From positions 26,029,300-26,093,299 of the forward strand of contig CM060312.1 in NCBI GenBank assembly GCA_030674185.1: a stretch of 64,000 nucleotides of DNA. The letters run 5' to 3'. Source of the stretch: Monoplex corrugatus (taxonomy: Eukaryota; Mollusca; Gastropoda; Littorinimorpha; Ranellidae). The number at the start of each line of letters is the position of its first letter. Position 1 is the stretch's first letter. Shown here piece by piece: positions 1-22,580 of this stretch. The notes under the pieces are model-generated. The model had not been told where the DNA came from and made no database searches. It worked only from the letters and a program-made list of their open reading frames with translations. A program made the position numbers and the translations under genes.

Positions 1-2
1 CA

Positions 3-380
3 TTTAAGACTATCTTTGAAAAAGAGAAGTACATTGACTCTATTGATATATACTGTTTCAGAGTTGCCCTTTCACAAATAAGGTTGAACGTTTTACCACT
101 AAACAATAATATAAATAGATACAGTGAATCTGATCAAGAAAAGGTGTGTCCATTTTGCAGGACAGAATCTAAAACGAAGAACACTTATTATTTAGATGTT
201 CCACTTACGCTGACCTCAGGGCGAAATTTTTAAAAGATTTAGTCAGCATGCCTATGTGCATACTGCTCCAATCAACAAATAGCCACCGAAGTCACAGCGT
301 ATCCAGATACGTTTTCCACGCCATGAATAGGAGAAAAAAATTGTTAAAAGGAGAAGAAAACTAAATAGTTATGTAGAATC
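3..380 (+). mobile_element. LINE 3' end (C-terminal ORF2 remnant)
   Basis: Reading from base 3 gives about 75 residues that look like the last part of a non-LTR retrotransposon ORF2. There is a short basic stretch (RLNVLPLNNNINRY), then a CxxC pair in VCPFCRTE, where LINEs have a C-terminal zinc-knuckle-like motif. The frame must shift near base 200; the second frame then continues through YADLRAKFLKDL and closes with TAA at about 362-364. The copy is cut by the left edge of the window. The clade is not clear from this short piece. Confidence 0.6.
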
Positions 381-759
381 TAGCACTAGAATTTCAGACA
401 ATACTTAATTTCAATTGTAAAGATAAAAAAAATGTTTATTTGAATATGAAAGGGGTGCTCATATAGACACACATATGCATATATGCCTGTGTATTCACGT
501 TGACGTTGGTGTACTTATGTGCATATATAGGTGATAGTATCTACATTATGGATATATGTGGATACATGTGTATATATCTATGTGTGTATATATGTATGAG
601 TGATTATGTATGTGTGCGTGTATATAGATGTGTATGTGTGTATGTGCGTTTATACATAACCTTCAATTCAGTCTATGGCCTGAACCATTGCTGACCGCCA
701 AAGATTGAGTTGTCTCTGAACTAAAAGATGCAAGAAGTGCTAAATATGCATTGAATGAT

Positions 760-1560
760 CATTTGGTATTGTCTCAATGTCAATTGTTTTGGTAAATGAG
801 TGACTGATCTGTGATTAGTCTGATTAATTGATTGGCATTATGAATGTCTGTTTTTGCCAATTAACCGACTGTTTTGGGGTCGAATTGCTCTTATGTCATA
901 TATTTCTTGGTTCATTTCATTGTACATTAATTCCATTGATTGGTTTAGATTCACTGATGAATAAATTGATAAACCGAACGCATGATTACCTGACAACGGA
1001 ATGATTATATGATTTGTTAATTGATGGTGATGGGTGGCTCACCGACTGATCGATTTATAGATTGATGGTTTTAGCTATTGATCGATCAGTGATTGAATTA
1101 TGGAATGTATGGATGATTGATTCGCGTTATTTGAAGTAACGATTGCAAATTGATATATTGAACTCAATTAAATTCTAGGTTATCTGGTCGATTAAGTCAC
1201 TGGGTAACTGATTAACTGGTTAAATGATTGATCGATCGATTGATTGAGTGAGGGAGTGATTACGTGAAGTGATTGTTACTGAAGTGATATCGATTGTACA
1301 GTTGGATGATGCATCTGACCCAGTCAGTTGAAAGCTGATTTGTCATTTGATTCACGGGCTGAATGGCGGATTATTTGATTGATCAATTGGTAAATCAGTT
1401 GATTGATTGGTTAATTGATTGGTTGACTGATTGATAGATTGGTTGGTTGGTTGATCGATTGATGGATTGATTGTTTATGTCAAGTAGCTGTGGTTGAATG
1501 TATTGATCAACTGTATGATCACTGAAGGGTACAAGAAACGTCAGATCTGTGCACTAATTG
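760..1560. repeat. Degenerate GATT-rich simple-sequence tract
   Basis: About 800 bp dominated by diverged GATT/GGTT tetramers (for example runs of GATTGATTGGTT at 1405-1480), with many substitutions. It looks like an old decayed tetranucleotide satellite. The segment before it (400-690) is TG/TATA-rich low-complexity DNA; no gene is seen in either. Confidence 0.6.
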
Positions 1561-1689
1561 AATGGTTTGTTTGTCTGATAGCCAGTTATTGTAAAATTGA
1601 TGGTTGGATGAATGATATAGATGCGGTTAATGACAAATATTCTTAGCTGGCCAGTTAAGGAATATGGACTAGAATACAAATGAAAAGAT

Positions 1690-1895
1690 ACTGTAAATGC
1701 AAAGATGAATGTATCCCAGCTTATGTGACGGTAAGCGATAGAAGGGGACAATGTGACAGAGTTCACTGCAGTTTGATAGTATAACTTGAATGAATGTATA
1801 AGAAAACCTGATCTCCTCCCCTCCCCTTTCCCATGCATGTATTATGGCCAAAGGCCGATGTACAATAAACATTTTATGAGTTCTGAGTTCTGAGA
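1690..1895 (+). mobile_element. Probable LINE or SINE 3' untranslated end with microsatellite tail
   Basis: The stretch ends in GGCCAAAGGCCGATGTACAA followed by TAAACATTTT and a short TTCTGAG repeat. A hairpin (GGCCAAAGGCC) plus AATAAA-like sequence plus a short tandem tail is typical of non-LTR retroelement 3' ends. No coding part is attached, so the family is unknown. Confidence 0.35.
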
Positions 1896-1939
1896 AACCT
1901 AAATGCAGGACATGTCCTTTCTTGAGCACAGCCACCACA

Positions 1940-3655
1940 GTCTTTCTTTCTTTCTTTCTTTCATCTGCCGCTGGTGCCCTTCGGCGTCGCGGGGAGACAC
2001 AGACGTCTGTCTGCAGCAAGGCGGGAGGCTTGATAGAGTGACAGGTCATGGGCTCGCAGGGTGTCAGCCACGGAGTCGCTCCATCGTCTCCGTGGTCTAC
2101 CTCTGGCTTTCCAGCCAGTGTATCTGGTGGTGTATGCCCGTAGGGCCGGTTGGTCGGGCGGCATTCTGGTGATGTGACCAAACCACCTGATCCTTTGTTG
2201 TTCGACATGGTGGAGAATTGGTGTTAGTCCGACCATGTTTCTGATCACCTCATTCTTGATCTTGTCGCGTCTGGTCTTGTTGACAGCTTTTCTCAGGCAG
2301 CGCATTTCACATGTGACCAATTTTCTCTCTAAGGCTTTTGTTAGGGCCCATGTCTGACACTGGTATGTGAGTGTTGGAACGAAGATGGCGTTGATGAGTT
2401 TTGCCTTGGTGCTCACTGGGATGCTGGGATATTTCAGAAGGGGGGCGAGTTGGTAACTGACTGCGTTCGCTTTCTGGCATCTTGTTTCTATCTCTCTGTC
2501 CAATTTTCCATCTTCAGTGAAGAGGCTGCCAAGGTATTTAAATTCTTTGGTCTGTTTCAGCTGGGTGCCGTTGATGTTGATGTCCAGCTTTCCTGGATTT
2601 CTGCTGACAGACATAACTTCTGTTTTGTTGATACTGATCTTCATATCATACTTCTCGCAGCTTGTGTTGAGTTGGTCTGTGTGTTCTTGAAGAGCTGCTT
2701 TGTTCTGATTCATCAAGGACTGGTCGTCAGCAAATAATAGTTCGTTCAGGGCCTCCAGATCTGGATTGGCTTCCTTTGTAATCTGGTCCATGTAGATCAC
2801 GAAGAGAAGGGGAGAGAGTACGCAGCCTTGCCTGACCCCTGATGTAACCGGGAACCAGTCCGATGTTCCACTGGCTGTTCGGACTGCGCTCCTACTGTTG
2901 GCATAGATTGCTCTGATGTTATCAAGCAACTGCCCCTTCACGTCGTACTGCTCCAGGATCTTCCAGAGCTTGTCTCTGTTGACTCGGTCAAAAGCTTTTT
3001 CTTGATCAACGAATACTGTATGCAGGTCTTGGTTGTATTCGATGGCTCTTTCACACAGCTGTCGGAGTGCGAAAATGGCATCTGTGCACCCTCTTCCTTT
3101 CCGAAAGCCAAACTGGGCATTGCTCAGTAGGTGTTCTGCTTTGGCTCTTGTGCGCTGTTCCAGAATCTTTGCATACATTTTCCCTACATGGCTGAGAAGT
3201 GAAATGCCTCTGTATGTGCTGCAGTCTTTCTTGCTGCCCTTCTTCTTCCAAATTGGCACCACTATTGCATTTTGCCAGTCCATTGGTACTTTCCTCTCTT
3301 CCCATGCTTTCTGGAAGATGATGGTGAGCCACTTAACTCCCGTTTCTCCGCATGCAAGGATGGCTTCAGTTGTTATGCCATCATTGCCTGCTGCTTTGCC
3401 CTTTGGGCTGGTCTTAATTGCTTTTCGTGTTTCTGCTTCAAGGATTTGGGGCTCTAACTGGTCTTTATAGCGTGGTGAGAACTGGGAGCTGGAAGCCTGG
3501 ACTCCAGATGGGTTTAAAAGGTCTTTAAAATAGTCTTCCCATCTTTTCAGAATTTCCTCTTCTTTGTGTAGTGCCTCTCCATTTGCATCATTCACTACTG
3601 TTGTTGGGTTGAATGGCTCATCTCTTACTCTCATCGTCTTCACACCACAGTCAAA
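1940..3655 (-). mobile_element. RTE-like LINE, 5'-truncated, long reverse transcriptase ORF
   Basis: An open frame on the - strand (about 3650 down to 1961) encodes most of an ORF2 protein without stops. It starts in the linker after the endonuclease, then gives the reverse transcriptase core: GNDGI, YRGISLLS, a GFRKGRGCTDA block, FVDQEKAFDRV (first catalytic Asp), SGVRQGCVLSPLLF and LLFADDQSLM (catalytic FADD intact). The C-terminus has the RWFGHITRM and GRPRRRW motifs of RTE/Jockey-like LINEs. A (GAAA)n tail at 1940-1964 follows the 3' end. The endonuclease is missing and the junction at about 3655 abuts a Penelope-like fragment. Fragments of the same family occur at 11905 and 34840. Clade name is a family-level judgement. 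Confidence 0.85.
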
Positions 3656-4450
3656 GGTCCCAAATCTCATATGAAAATTACAAAACATTTCAACTGTCAA
3701 ACGTATAACATTGTCTACGTGATCAGCTGCTCTAAATATTCTCAACTGTGTATGGGTGAAACTGGACGTACCCTTGATACACGTTTCAAAGAACACTTGG
3801 CTGATATGTCATCAAAGGGATAAAACTATCCCAAATCATTTCAACCAATCAGACCACTCAATCAATGACATCCGAGTGAAAGGTTTGTGGCTTCTATACA
3901 ATAACAGCACCATAGACAGGAAAGACAGAGAATCCCATCTCATAAATAAACTTGGAACACCCAAACCATATGGTCTCAATGACAAACCATAAATAATTAA
4001 TTACGCAACAGAATTCAGGAATGCCTTTCATGTTTCTTCCTGTTCCCAGGTCTATTGGATTCGTTGCACTGGGCACGATCCACTCCCGTCAGCCTTACCT
4101 CTTGGTTATAGCCCTGGACCCTCTTCAGAACAGGGCAATACCGATATGGCATGTCCACTTTTCTAATTGCAGAACTTATCTCACTTCCCCTTTGACATCA
4201 TAGTTGCCTCCCCTCTCCCCACTTCTTACCACTGCTCATAGGCACATTGGCATTCCATTTGGTCCCTTTTTATCCACTGGACGAGAAAGTTTCAGTTTTT
4301 TGTTATTATCCGTTGTTTGGTGTCTGTTTGTGATCGTGCATTCACGCTTGACAAAGGACGGTTGGCCGAAAATTTGCGCTTGTCTTGTCTTGTTGTATTG
4401 AATACGCGTTCTTTTTGGTTTACTTGTTCTTCTGGTTCCTTCATTGTTGA
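3655..4450 (+). mobile_element. Penelope-like element 3' end (GIY-YIG endonuclease and 3' UTR)
   Basis: The + strand encodes the C-terminal GIY-YIG endonuclease of a Penelope-like element. One frame gives a YNIVYVISC segment and then GETGRTLDTRFKEHLAD; after a frameshift near 3810 a second frame continues with NHFNQSDHSINDIRVKGLWL and ends GLNDKP with a stop at about 3992. PLEs carry this domain after the reverse transcriptase, which is absent here. Bases 4000-4450 resemble a PLE 3' UTR, with a CTTGACAAAGGACGGTTGGC block. The element is 5'-truncated and frameshifted, so it is dead. Confidence 0.75.
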
Positions 4451-4479
4451 ATCACTTGGGTTTTTAAAAGCGTGTGACG

Positions 4480-5290
4480 TGCCCGTTGGGTACCGAGAGA
4501 GCTGACTACCGAAAGCAAGACTGACAGGGTCAACACCTGCAGTGAACTTCTTGAACAAAGTCAAAGAGACAACACCTTCTTTGGAAGGCTCGTTACCGGT
4601 GATGAAACATGGATTCACCATTATGAACTGGAATCAAAGAGGCAGTCAATGAAATGGCACCACACTACGTCATCAAAACCGAAAAAGTTCGAGACGGAAA
4701 AGTCAGCTGGAAAAATCATGGCGACTGTCTTTTGGGATGCTCAAGGTGTCATTCTGGTTTATTTCTTGCCAAGAGGAGAAACAATAAACTCTGAGGCATA
4801 CATTAAGACCCTGACGAGGCTTAAAGCAAGAATCCGACAATTGAGACCCAACTTGCAAATCGATAATGTCCTCTTTCAGCATGACAATACTCGATCACAC
4901 ACAAGCATCAGGACAAGGGAGACAATGGCCTCATTCGGGTGGACAACTTTACTGCATCCTCCATACTCACCAGACTTAGCGCCTTCAGACTATCATCTCT
5001 TCGGGCCCTTGAAAGAGGGTTTGAGAGGCAAACATTATGCCACTGATGAGGAAGTGAAAGCTGCAGTGAAGACGTGGCTCCAAGCACAGTCAACAGAATT
5101 TTACGAGGCAGGGATACATGCCCTCATTGGAAGGTGGAACATAGCTTTTGAGAGAAACGGTGACTATGATGAGAAGTAGGGATGTGATCCCCAGAGGACC
5201 AGCTTCATTTTGATGTATGATACATGTTCCTGTGTTGGTAATTGTTCCTCTACTGAAGAAAAAGGAATTACGTTTTGACTCACCCTCGTA
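4480..5290 (+). mobile_element. Mariner transposon, 5'-truncated, catalytic core intact
   Basis: The coding frame covers the catalytic part of a mariner transposase: LTTESKTDRVNTC, then VTGDETWIHHY (first Asp), LFQHDNTRSHTS (second Asp) and PYSPDLAPSDYHLFGPLK (third Asp), with the usual D,D34D spacing, ending with TAG at 5177-5179. The DNA-binding N-terminus and 5' inverted repeat are missing. A mariner-like 3' terminal repeat (TTTTGACTCACCCTCG followed by TA) closes the element near 5288. It abuts the Penelope fragment. The core is open for 176 codons, which suggests a fairly young copy. Confidence 0.85.
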
Positions 5291-5469
5291 TGTTAGCTGT
5301 AAGAGTCCATGTTTTGCAAGTGTACAAGAAAATGGACGTGACTTAAGTGCATCAGTCTTACTTTAGAGTTGCACGAGATGTTGTTGTCTTTCCATACTGA
5401 TTTCAGTCTTGTGTGCGTTGTTGTTGTTGTTGTTGTTGTCGTTTATGCAATCCTTGAAACCGCTTCAGG

Positions 5470-7830
5470 TTTTGAGCCTTCATCGTGACAGCTGTTATCC
5501 TCTGACCTGGATATTAGTGTTGGTGCTATAGGTGTGGTTGATCATCAGCTTGGTCTTCTTGGCACTAATCTCCATTCCGCAGACTGTTGCATGTCGCCTC
5601 AGTATCTGATTCCTATTTACGTCGAGCCAAGCTATCAATGTCATCAACAAAACGTAGGTTGGTGATTGTCCTGCAGCCAGTACTGACTGTTCTGGTGCGT
5701 CAGTCATAATTCGTTCAAGGAAGGTGAAAATAAACAGTCCTGTTTTAACTCCAACTTTCCTTTAGAACCAGTCACCAGTGTTGCCACTAATGAAAGCTGT
5801 GCTTGTGGTCTTGTCGTAGAAGCGTTCTGTCACTTTGATCAAGCTGGAGTTGATGTTATAATTCTTCATGGCAGGCCATAAGGCTGCATGCCAAACACTG
5901 TCAAACGCCTTTTAAGAGTCTATGAAAACATGGTAGAGGTCCTGCTAAAGTTGAAGTATTTCTCATAGAATATTCTGAGGCTGAAGATCTGTTTAGTGGT
6001 GCTTCTCCCTGCTCTGAAGTCTGCTTAGTCCTCCAGTTTGATATTTTCTGCTTGAGGCTTCAGTCTTATTCAATAGGATCTTCGACATGGTTATTCTGTG
6101 GTGGCTGGTAAGACTAATAGTGTCATACTCCGGCACAACTGAAATTTGCCTTCTTGGGTTGAGTGGTGAACAAGGATTGTGTCCATGGTGTAGGCCATTC
6201 CCCAATCTGCTGGGTCTTGTTTCAAATTGTTGCAAAGGTGGTGATGATCGTATTTCTCTTGCTGGAATCAATTCTGTTGTAACGCTATCTACCACCTGCT
6301 GATTTCCCTTTCTAAAGCGACTTCACTGCTGCTTCTACTTCACAGAGAATGATGTAACCATCTTACATGGTAGAGGAAGGTACATTCAGCACCGCACTAT
6401 CTCCTGTGACTCTGTAACTGTACTTCTCAGAGCAGTGTTCTTTCCATCGCTTGAAGATGTCCTGTTCTTCTGAGAGACATATACTTGTCTTGTTTTAAAT
6501 GGTTGAACAACGTTCTTCTTTTGTATTTGTTAGCGCTTCCATTGTGTGGTATGTTTTCTGGTTGTTTCTGCTCAGATTCTTTTCTATTTCACAGCAATGT
6601 TCATCAGTCAGTTTTCTTTTTGCTTTTTGCGTGTTTGTTTTATCCTGTAGTTGATTTTTTTTGGTTTCATTTAGCTCACTCAACTTCTTCTTCTCTCCTT
6701 CTTCAGTATTCTTGTCCTGTTACACATGTGGAGAATGTCAGCAGTGACCTAAGGTTTTCTTTACTGGAGCATATTTGCCAAATGTTTCTCTGGCAGCATT
6801 GGTCGCTGCTGTGTTGAAGGTGGTGATGAATATGTCTGTTTTTGTATCATCTTTAGCATCAAAAAGAGTCAGTGGAGCAAATTTCCCATCGATCCTTGCC
6901 TGGAAGGCTTCAGCTATCTCCGGAACCATAAGTTTTTTTTATATCAAACTTGATTCTTGAATGCTTCAGTTAATTGATGTCCTTAAACAGAGGTGAAAGG
7001 TTGTATGGTCACTTTCCAATGTCAGCTCCTGGAAAATTACTTTGTCTTGGCAATGTTCGCACTTCACCATAAACGCTTCTTCACTAGAATGAAGTCAATA
7101 TAGTTGTGATATTTGTAGCAGGGATTGATCCATTCTGTCTGCTTGATGCTTTATAAGGGGCCAAAAGTATCTGCCAGCATGAGGTTGTCATATCTGGCGA
7201 ATCCCAGGAGTCTGAACTCTTATTTCTCTCCACATTACACTGCAGTCTTCGTGTGCTTTGCCAGATCTTAGAGGCATTATCTTGACCTTGATGTTCCAGC
7301 CACCGTGCATTCTTGAAATGGCCTTTTGGGGGTTTTGGTCTGTGACTTCCTGCAGTTGCTCATAAAAATTTATGTCGTCATCATCGTAGTCTGATGTCGG
7401 GGCTTATGTTTGTATGATGGTAACATTGAAAGGGCAGCACTTACGCCGATGGTGATGAGCTGGCTGGAAACTGACCAATCCATTTAACAGTGTGTTCGTG
7501 ATGTCCTTGTGGACGAGAAACCCTCACGCTCGTCAGCTTTGCCACCAACGTACACCTTGTGTGCCTCTTGCGTCGATATCTCATAACTAAGGATACAAAA
7601 ACATACATAAAAACGGGCCTTAATTGTCTTCCAGCTGTATCTGTTCATTTCGTGTCTAAATTGTTCTAGTTTTCCTACTGCTCTCAAAGCCCTGACGTTG
7701 ATAATTCTGATAATTGGAAATTCTGTGCTAGAAACATTAACTTTTCTGTCACTCTGTTTGTTTCTGTCTTCCTCCTTTGCATCTGTCATTTCTTCCTGTA
7801 TCGTTTTTATGCCTTGCTGGTCCATTCACC
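5470..7830 (-). mobile_element. Decayed LINE with endonuclease and reverse transcriptase
   Basis: Read on the - strand, this is one heavily frameshifted LINE ORF2. Near 7700-7400 are pieces of an AP endonuclease (FPIIRIINVRAL, EQFRHEMNRYSWK, then VTIIQTYAPTSDYDDD near 7400). The linker is near 6900 (PEIAEAFQARIDGKFAPLTL), RT palm remnants at 6000-5700, and a mutated catalytic box (FVDDIDSLA instead of FADD) near 5640, followed by GMEISAKKTKLM near 5570. Many stops interrupt it. A (TTG)n run lies at about 5416-5440, beyond the 3' end. It is distinct from the 1940-3655 LINE. Confidence 0.7.
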
Positions 7831-8139
7831 TGTATGTGTTTTATAAAGCCTCACATACTTTCTCTTAGGATTGATAATCGGGTACATAAATAAAGTGCAT
7901 TTTTGGCTCTAAGGAAATTTGATGTGCAGAAGCAATTTAGGCATTTAGGCCCTTTTTATGTATGTTTATTGTCCTTAGCTGTGTTTATGTTTATATTCAG
8001 GTTTGTTTTTTGTTTTGTTATTTTCAATCCCCTGGCAATAAATTGGACGGGATGGTCAACGCTACGGACATGTCCTTAGATTATGGGCGCAAATGTGTTG
8101 ATATGTGTACTTTATTTTATTTTCCAGATTTTGTGTGTG

Positions 8140-8150
8140 CGTACGTGTGT

Positions 8151-8219
<69 letters not shown>

Positions 8220-8251
8220 CTGTGTGTGTGCGTTTGTGTGTGTGTGTGTGC

Positions 8252-8282
<31 letters not shown>

Positions 8283-8310
8283 TGTGTGATTCATATGTTT
8301 ATCGTGGTGT

Positions 8311-8342
<32 letters not shown>

Positions 8343-8351
8343 GTGTGTGTG

Positions 8352-8400
<49 letters not shown>

Positions 8401-8402
8401 GG
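8140..8402. repeat. (TG)n microsatellite with internal (GC)n block
   Basis: About 260 bp of nearly pure TG, interrupted by an alternating GC run at about 8250-8266 and a short unique piece at 8288-8313. It ends about 50 bp before the first acyltransferase exon. Alternating purine-pyrimidine of this kind can form Z-DNA. Confidence 0.95.
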
Positions 8403-8451
8403 TGTGATTTATATATTCTATTAATTTTTACTGACTGATTTATCAACAGAG

Positions 8452-18446
<9,995 letters not shown>

Positions 18447-18489
18447 AATGTCTGAAACATACAGTGTCAATACTGCTGCTTGTTTTACC

Positions 18490-18527
18490 ATTAAATAAAA
18501 AAATAAAATGAAATAAAATAAATAAAC
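18490..18527 (+). promoter_or_regulatory. Polyadenylation signals of the acyltransferase-like gene
   Basis: ATTAAA overlapping AATAAA, then further AATAAA copies, lie 45-80 bp after the stop codon. This is the expected place for 3' end formation. Confidence 0.6.
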
Positions 18528-18649
18528 GCCGAGATGTAAACTTCATTTTTTAAATGAATTCAACCGAGATCTGGTAATTCGGTTGTAGGTGGATCTAGGG
18601 AATGAAGCGCAACTTATTTTGTCTTCTTTTCAAATCTGTGTTGGACTTG

Positions 18650-18656
18650 CTCTCTC

Positions 18657-18704
<48 letters not shown>

Positions 18705-18748
18705 CTCTCTTCTCTCTCTCTTCCTCTCTCTCTCTCTCTCTCTCTCTC
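18650..18748. repeat. (CT)n microsatellite
   Basis: About 100 bp of CT with CC and TT interruptions, shortly after the acyltransferase-like gene's polyadenylation signals. Confidence 0.95.
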
Positions 18749-18749
18749 A

Positions 18750-19822
18750 AAACTTGAACGTGCATGCAGTACATGGTAAGCCTATGAATTTTGTTGTTTT
18801 GTTGTATCATTTTAATTATTTGATGGAAAATACACAAATATATCATGCAGACTTTACCTATGCTTTTTAGTAATCTTGATTGTAGTTCTTCAAGCGGGTT
18901 CACCAGAGATCTGGGACAGATTCCAGAGTGCCTCTGTCACGGAGATAGCCATATAATTCTTGACTGCCATATTGAAAGTGTATGATCAAACAACAATTTG
19001 ATTTTAAATTCGTGAGAGGGAAAGCCGAGGGCAAGTGGACTACACCTACGGAGAACTCTTACATAATCTGTTTTTCTTTCTTTCGACTATGGCCTTATTA
19101 TCTGCTGAAATCCTCTCAGGTGAAAATCAATATTGTCTTTTTGTGATCTGAAATGGCCGGTATTTTTCCTTTGCTGCCAAATGAAGTTTTGTTTTAAATT
19201 GTTATATTTCATTTGTAGTTTTAAAAATACCATTTCGCGCAGGTAATCTCAACTGTTGACAATATTTTGAATAACCCTTTTGCTTTTGTTTTATTGTGGT
19301 TGCATTACCTGCTATGGCTGCGCTTTCGACAATATCATGTACGCCTATTGATTGTTGTATTGTAACCAAGTGAGCATCGATATTCGAATTTATCACCATA
19401 TTGATAATGCACATTCTGATTCAGTTTTGTTTTCATGAAAGGGAGTTTCCCAGGCAGGTGACATCACATACTGACAATTGGTAAACAATCTTTTTTCCCC
19501 CTTTTTTTGTGTGTGTGTGTGTGTTGTTTTTTTGTTTTGTGTTGTTGTTTTTTTGGTTGTTTTTTGTTGTTGTTGTTGTTGTTGTTTTTTGTTGTTGTTG
19601 TTGTTCATTATAGTGTTCTTGTCTGCTGATGCCGCTCTCAGACAGAACTGTCATCTTTTTGTGGTCTATGCTCAGCTCATAGCAAGTCTGCGGTTACCAT
19701 GTTGAATGTCGTTATTTGAATTATTTTCGTTTTATTTTAATTTCGATTTATTTATTTATTTATTTATCTATTTATTTATTTATTTAAATTTTTTTGTTTT
19801 GATTTTATATTTATTATTATTT

Positions 19823-19917
<95 letters not shown>

Positions 19918-20570
19918 TGATAGATACAGACAGACAGACAACAGACAGACAAACAAACAAACAAACAGACAGACAGAGAGAGCTCTCTATCAGGCATTTA
20001 TCCATTGACAGTCTTTAACATTTTCCCTTTTTCTGCCTTCAGATGAAAGTGTTACTGCACTGCACTGGATACGCTTGATCATTCCATTTTGCCTTGAATT
20101 TTGTTTTAAACTGTGAGATCAGTGAGCGCACCCAATTCGCCCTGGTTCTGTTCTGGGACTTCCATCTGAAACTGTTGGGTAATGGTAGGGGGGGAGATTT
20201 AGTGGTGGTGGCTGACTTTTGTTTTTGCAATGTATTCACAGCTCCTGTCTGATATAACTAGTGTACATGATTATGATTGATTGATTGATGATTATGATTT
20301 GCACAACCCAGTCAATGCCCAAACATGCCTGCGCATTTGGGTATTGACCGGGGGGGGGGGGGGGGGGGGGGGGGTCTGTCATGTGAGACGAGTGTAAACA
20401 GAATAGCTAGTTGTGTTGTGATTCGGACCTTTAATTATTTGCTTATTTACTTTATATGTATGTTCCTTTTTTTGAAGGTAAGATACACACATACACATGT
20501 CATTTACATGTAACCAAGATTATTCCAGCGGTCGGCTGATAAAATACTAGTACAAAATATAGACTAGGTA
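18750..20570. other. Intergenic DNA with simple repeats, no gene seen
   Basis: No coding homology was recognised. It contains (GTT)n at 19568-19605, (ATTT)n at 19748-19788, (TG)n at 19824-19917 followed by CAGA/CAAA tetramers to 19978, and a pure G run at 20350-20373. Confidence 0.7.
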
Positions 20571-20572
20571 AA

Positions 20573-20745
20573 ACATAGTCTAGGTAGGGCCTCAAGACCT
20601 GGCCATCTCATGGGTATATGTGCAGGCTTAAGGATTCAGCCATGATCACCATACACATGGCTCCTGTGACGTTAGTGCATATGGAATTCGTTCCGAGCGC
20701 GGAGACGTCATCTTGAGAAACTGAAACTGAAACACAAACATGTAA
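20573..20745 (+). mobile_element. SINE 3' part, family shared with 36345-36520
   Basis: The segment TCTAGGTAGGGCCTCAAGAC ... GTTCCGAGCGCGGAGACGTC ... followed by a short CTGAAA tandem tail is repeated at 36345-36520 with about 80 percent identity by eye. The short tandem tail marks a retroposed 3' end. Confidence 0.65.
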
Positions 20746-20819
20746 ATGACTAAGGACTGTCAAAAGTTTTTCACCAGGTAATTTCTCTTAGTTCATAGTG
20801 CTACGACATACGTGTATGA

Positions 20820-21010
20820 TGGATGAATAGCGACTACCTAAAATTGAATTCAGACAAAATAGAAGTAATGCCTGTCGACACTACTATTCAACCTGGATGT
20901 GTTGGCTGCGAATGTGCAAAACATTGCTGGTCAGTCCTGACTTTTCCTTTCAAAACCACTGTAAAATACTTTGGGAATGTCAGGGCTGAGTTAAATTTGC
21001 CTGTGCAGAA
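20820..21010 (+). mobile_element. LINE (CR1/L2-like) RT fragment
   Basis: The frame gives SDYLKLNSDKIEVMPV, the motif just after the catalytic Asp pair in CR1/L2/Rex elements (usually LKLNxxKTEV), and then VKYFGNV. Downstream sequence to 21540 gives no readable frame, though it may be the decayed remainder. Confidence 0.5.
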
Positions 21011-21639
21011 TTAGAAGAAAATGTCACAGAAGCGGGATATATCATTGGAGAAGACTGGAGCTTATTACTTGACTCAAATATGGATTCACATATAAGTAAT
21101 GCAAAAGCGAAGGATAAAGCTAGAAGATAATTAAAGCCTTGATATATGTCGCGACTAAAATCCTACGTGTGTTTTATGGCAACAGCACTCTGTTACAAGA
21201 AGGCCTACTCTTTTCTGCTTACATCCCAATATTCATTATGTTGAAGAAGCTGATGGACATGGATTTGGCATATCATCCAAAGAGATCTAGATAATATCAC
21301 CCAGACTACCCTTCACTCACTGGACACCAAAATAAAGACCTCAAAACACCTGCCAACGATCATTGGGAGACCTGATGGCCTTGACACTTACTTGGAGTTC
21401 CATACAGAAGTTGGCTCAGAAAAGAAAAGACAGAAGTGGAGACTCTCTGTTATTGTCCTACATGCCATTGACATAATGGGTAATAAAGAAGAAAGAATCA
21501 GGAGGCTGTACAGCATACAGGATATGTAGGGTTTAAGGTAGGCCTGTATATTCCGCCTTTTCTTCAGCATGTTGGTGTAAAAGACTGCTCATTAAAAAAA
21601 AAAGGAGGTGTTGTCTTTCATGTATGTGAATATGTGAAT

Positions 21640-21640
21640 A

Positions 21641-21687
<47 letters not shown>

Positions 21688-21918
21688 TGTGTGTCTGTGT
21701 GTCTGTGCGCGTCCAAGTGATGTATGTAGGCCCCTCTATGTAATTATGTATATCTGTGTATACCTGTACACCTGTACGTATTTGCACACACAAGAATGAC
21801 ACCTTCTTTGCTCATTAAAACTGCAAGTTTCATTAAAACAAAACTGAATACAAAAATCAAACGGACAGATTTAAAGATTGTTTTATTTCTATGGACAAGG
21901 AACAACAACAACAACAAC

Positions 21919-21971
<53 letters not shown>

Positions 21972-22299
21972 CAAACAAACAAAACAAACAAACAAACAAA
22001 CAAACAAACAAACAAACAAACAAAACAAAACAAAAAGAAAGCAAGAAGGACAGAGAAACCTTCATACAAACAAAACCAGATCATCTCAGAAAGTAAAAGC
22101 GTAATTGTTTATTTGTAAGACTGAAAAATGAAAACAGAAAGTTAACATTTCAAATGATACATGTCAATGTAATTGACAAACACTTTTAAAATGGATTCAT
22201 TGTAATCCTTGCCAAAACCTTAACCACATCATAAGATCAATAACAATAAAAAGGATAAAAGCTAGTATGATTAATATCAATATTCAGATCTCTCTCTCT

Positions 22300-22345
<46 letters not shown>

Positions 22346-22366
22346 CACACACACACACACAACAAA

Positions 22367-22448
<82 letters not shown>

Positions 22449-22580
22449 AGCGACAGTTTTTTGCACAACATTGCTCAACATTTAAAAATGAGTCTAAAAC
22501 AATTCCGCCAGCACTCATGCATACACACACACACACACAGACACACACACAGACACACACACACACACACACACACAAAT
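21640..22580. repeat. Cluster of CA/TG, CAAA and CTCT simple repeats
   Basis: (TG)n at 21643-21703, (CAA)n and (CA)n at 21900-21970 running into (CAAA)n to 22030, (CA)n at 22300-22442 and again 22522-22577. Unique DNA between them (22035-22280) shows no gene. Confidence 0.9.

Noticed and set aside
1669..2208. 179-residue - strand frame overlapping the LINE end
   Set aside because: It overlaps the LINE coding region in another frame and shows no homology.
8100..8440. Long Cys-Val or His-Thr open frames over TG/CA tracts here and at 11.5, 14.0, 19.9, 22.3, 30.7, 38.5 and 39.5 kb
   Set aside because: They are readings of dinucleotide repeats; such tracts have no stops in two frames and no coding signal outside the repeat.
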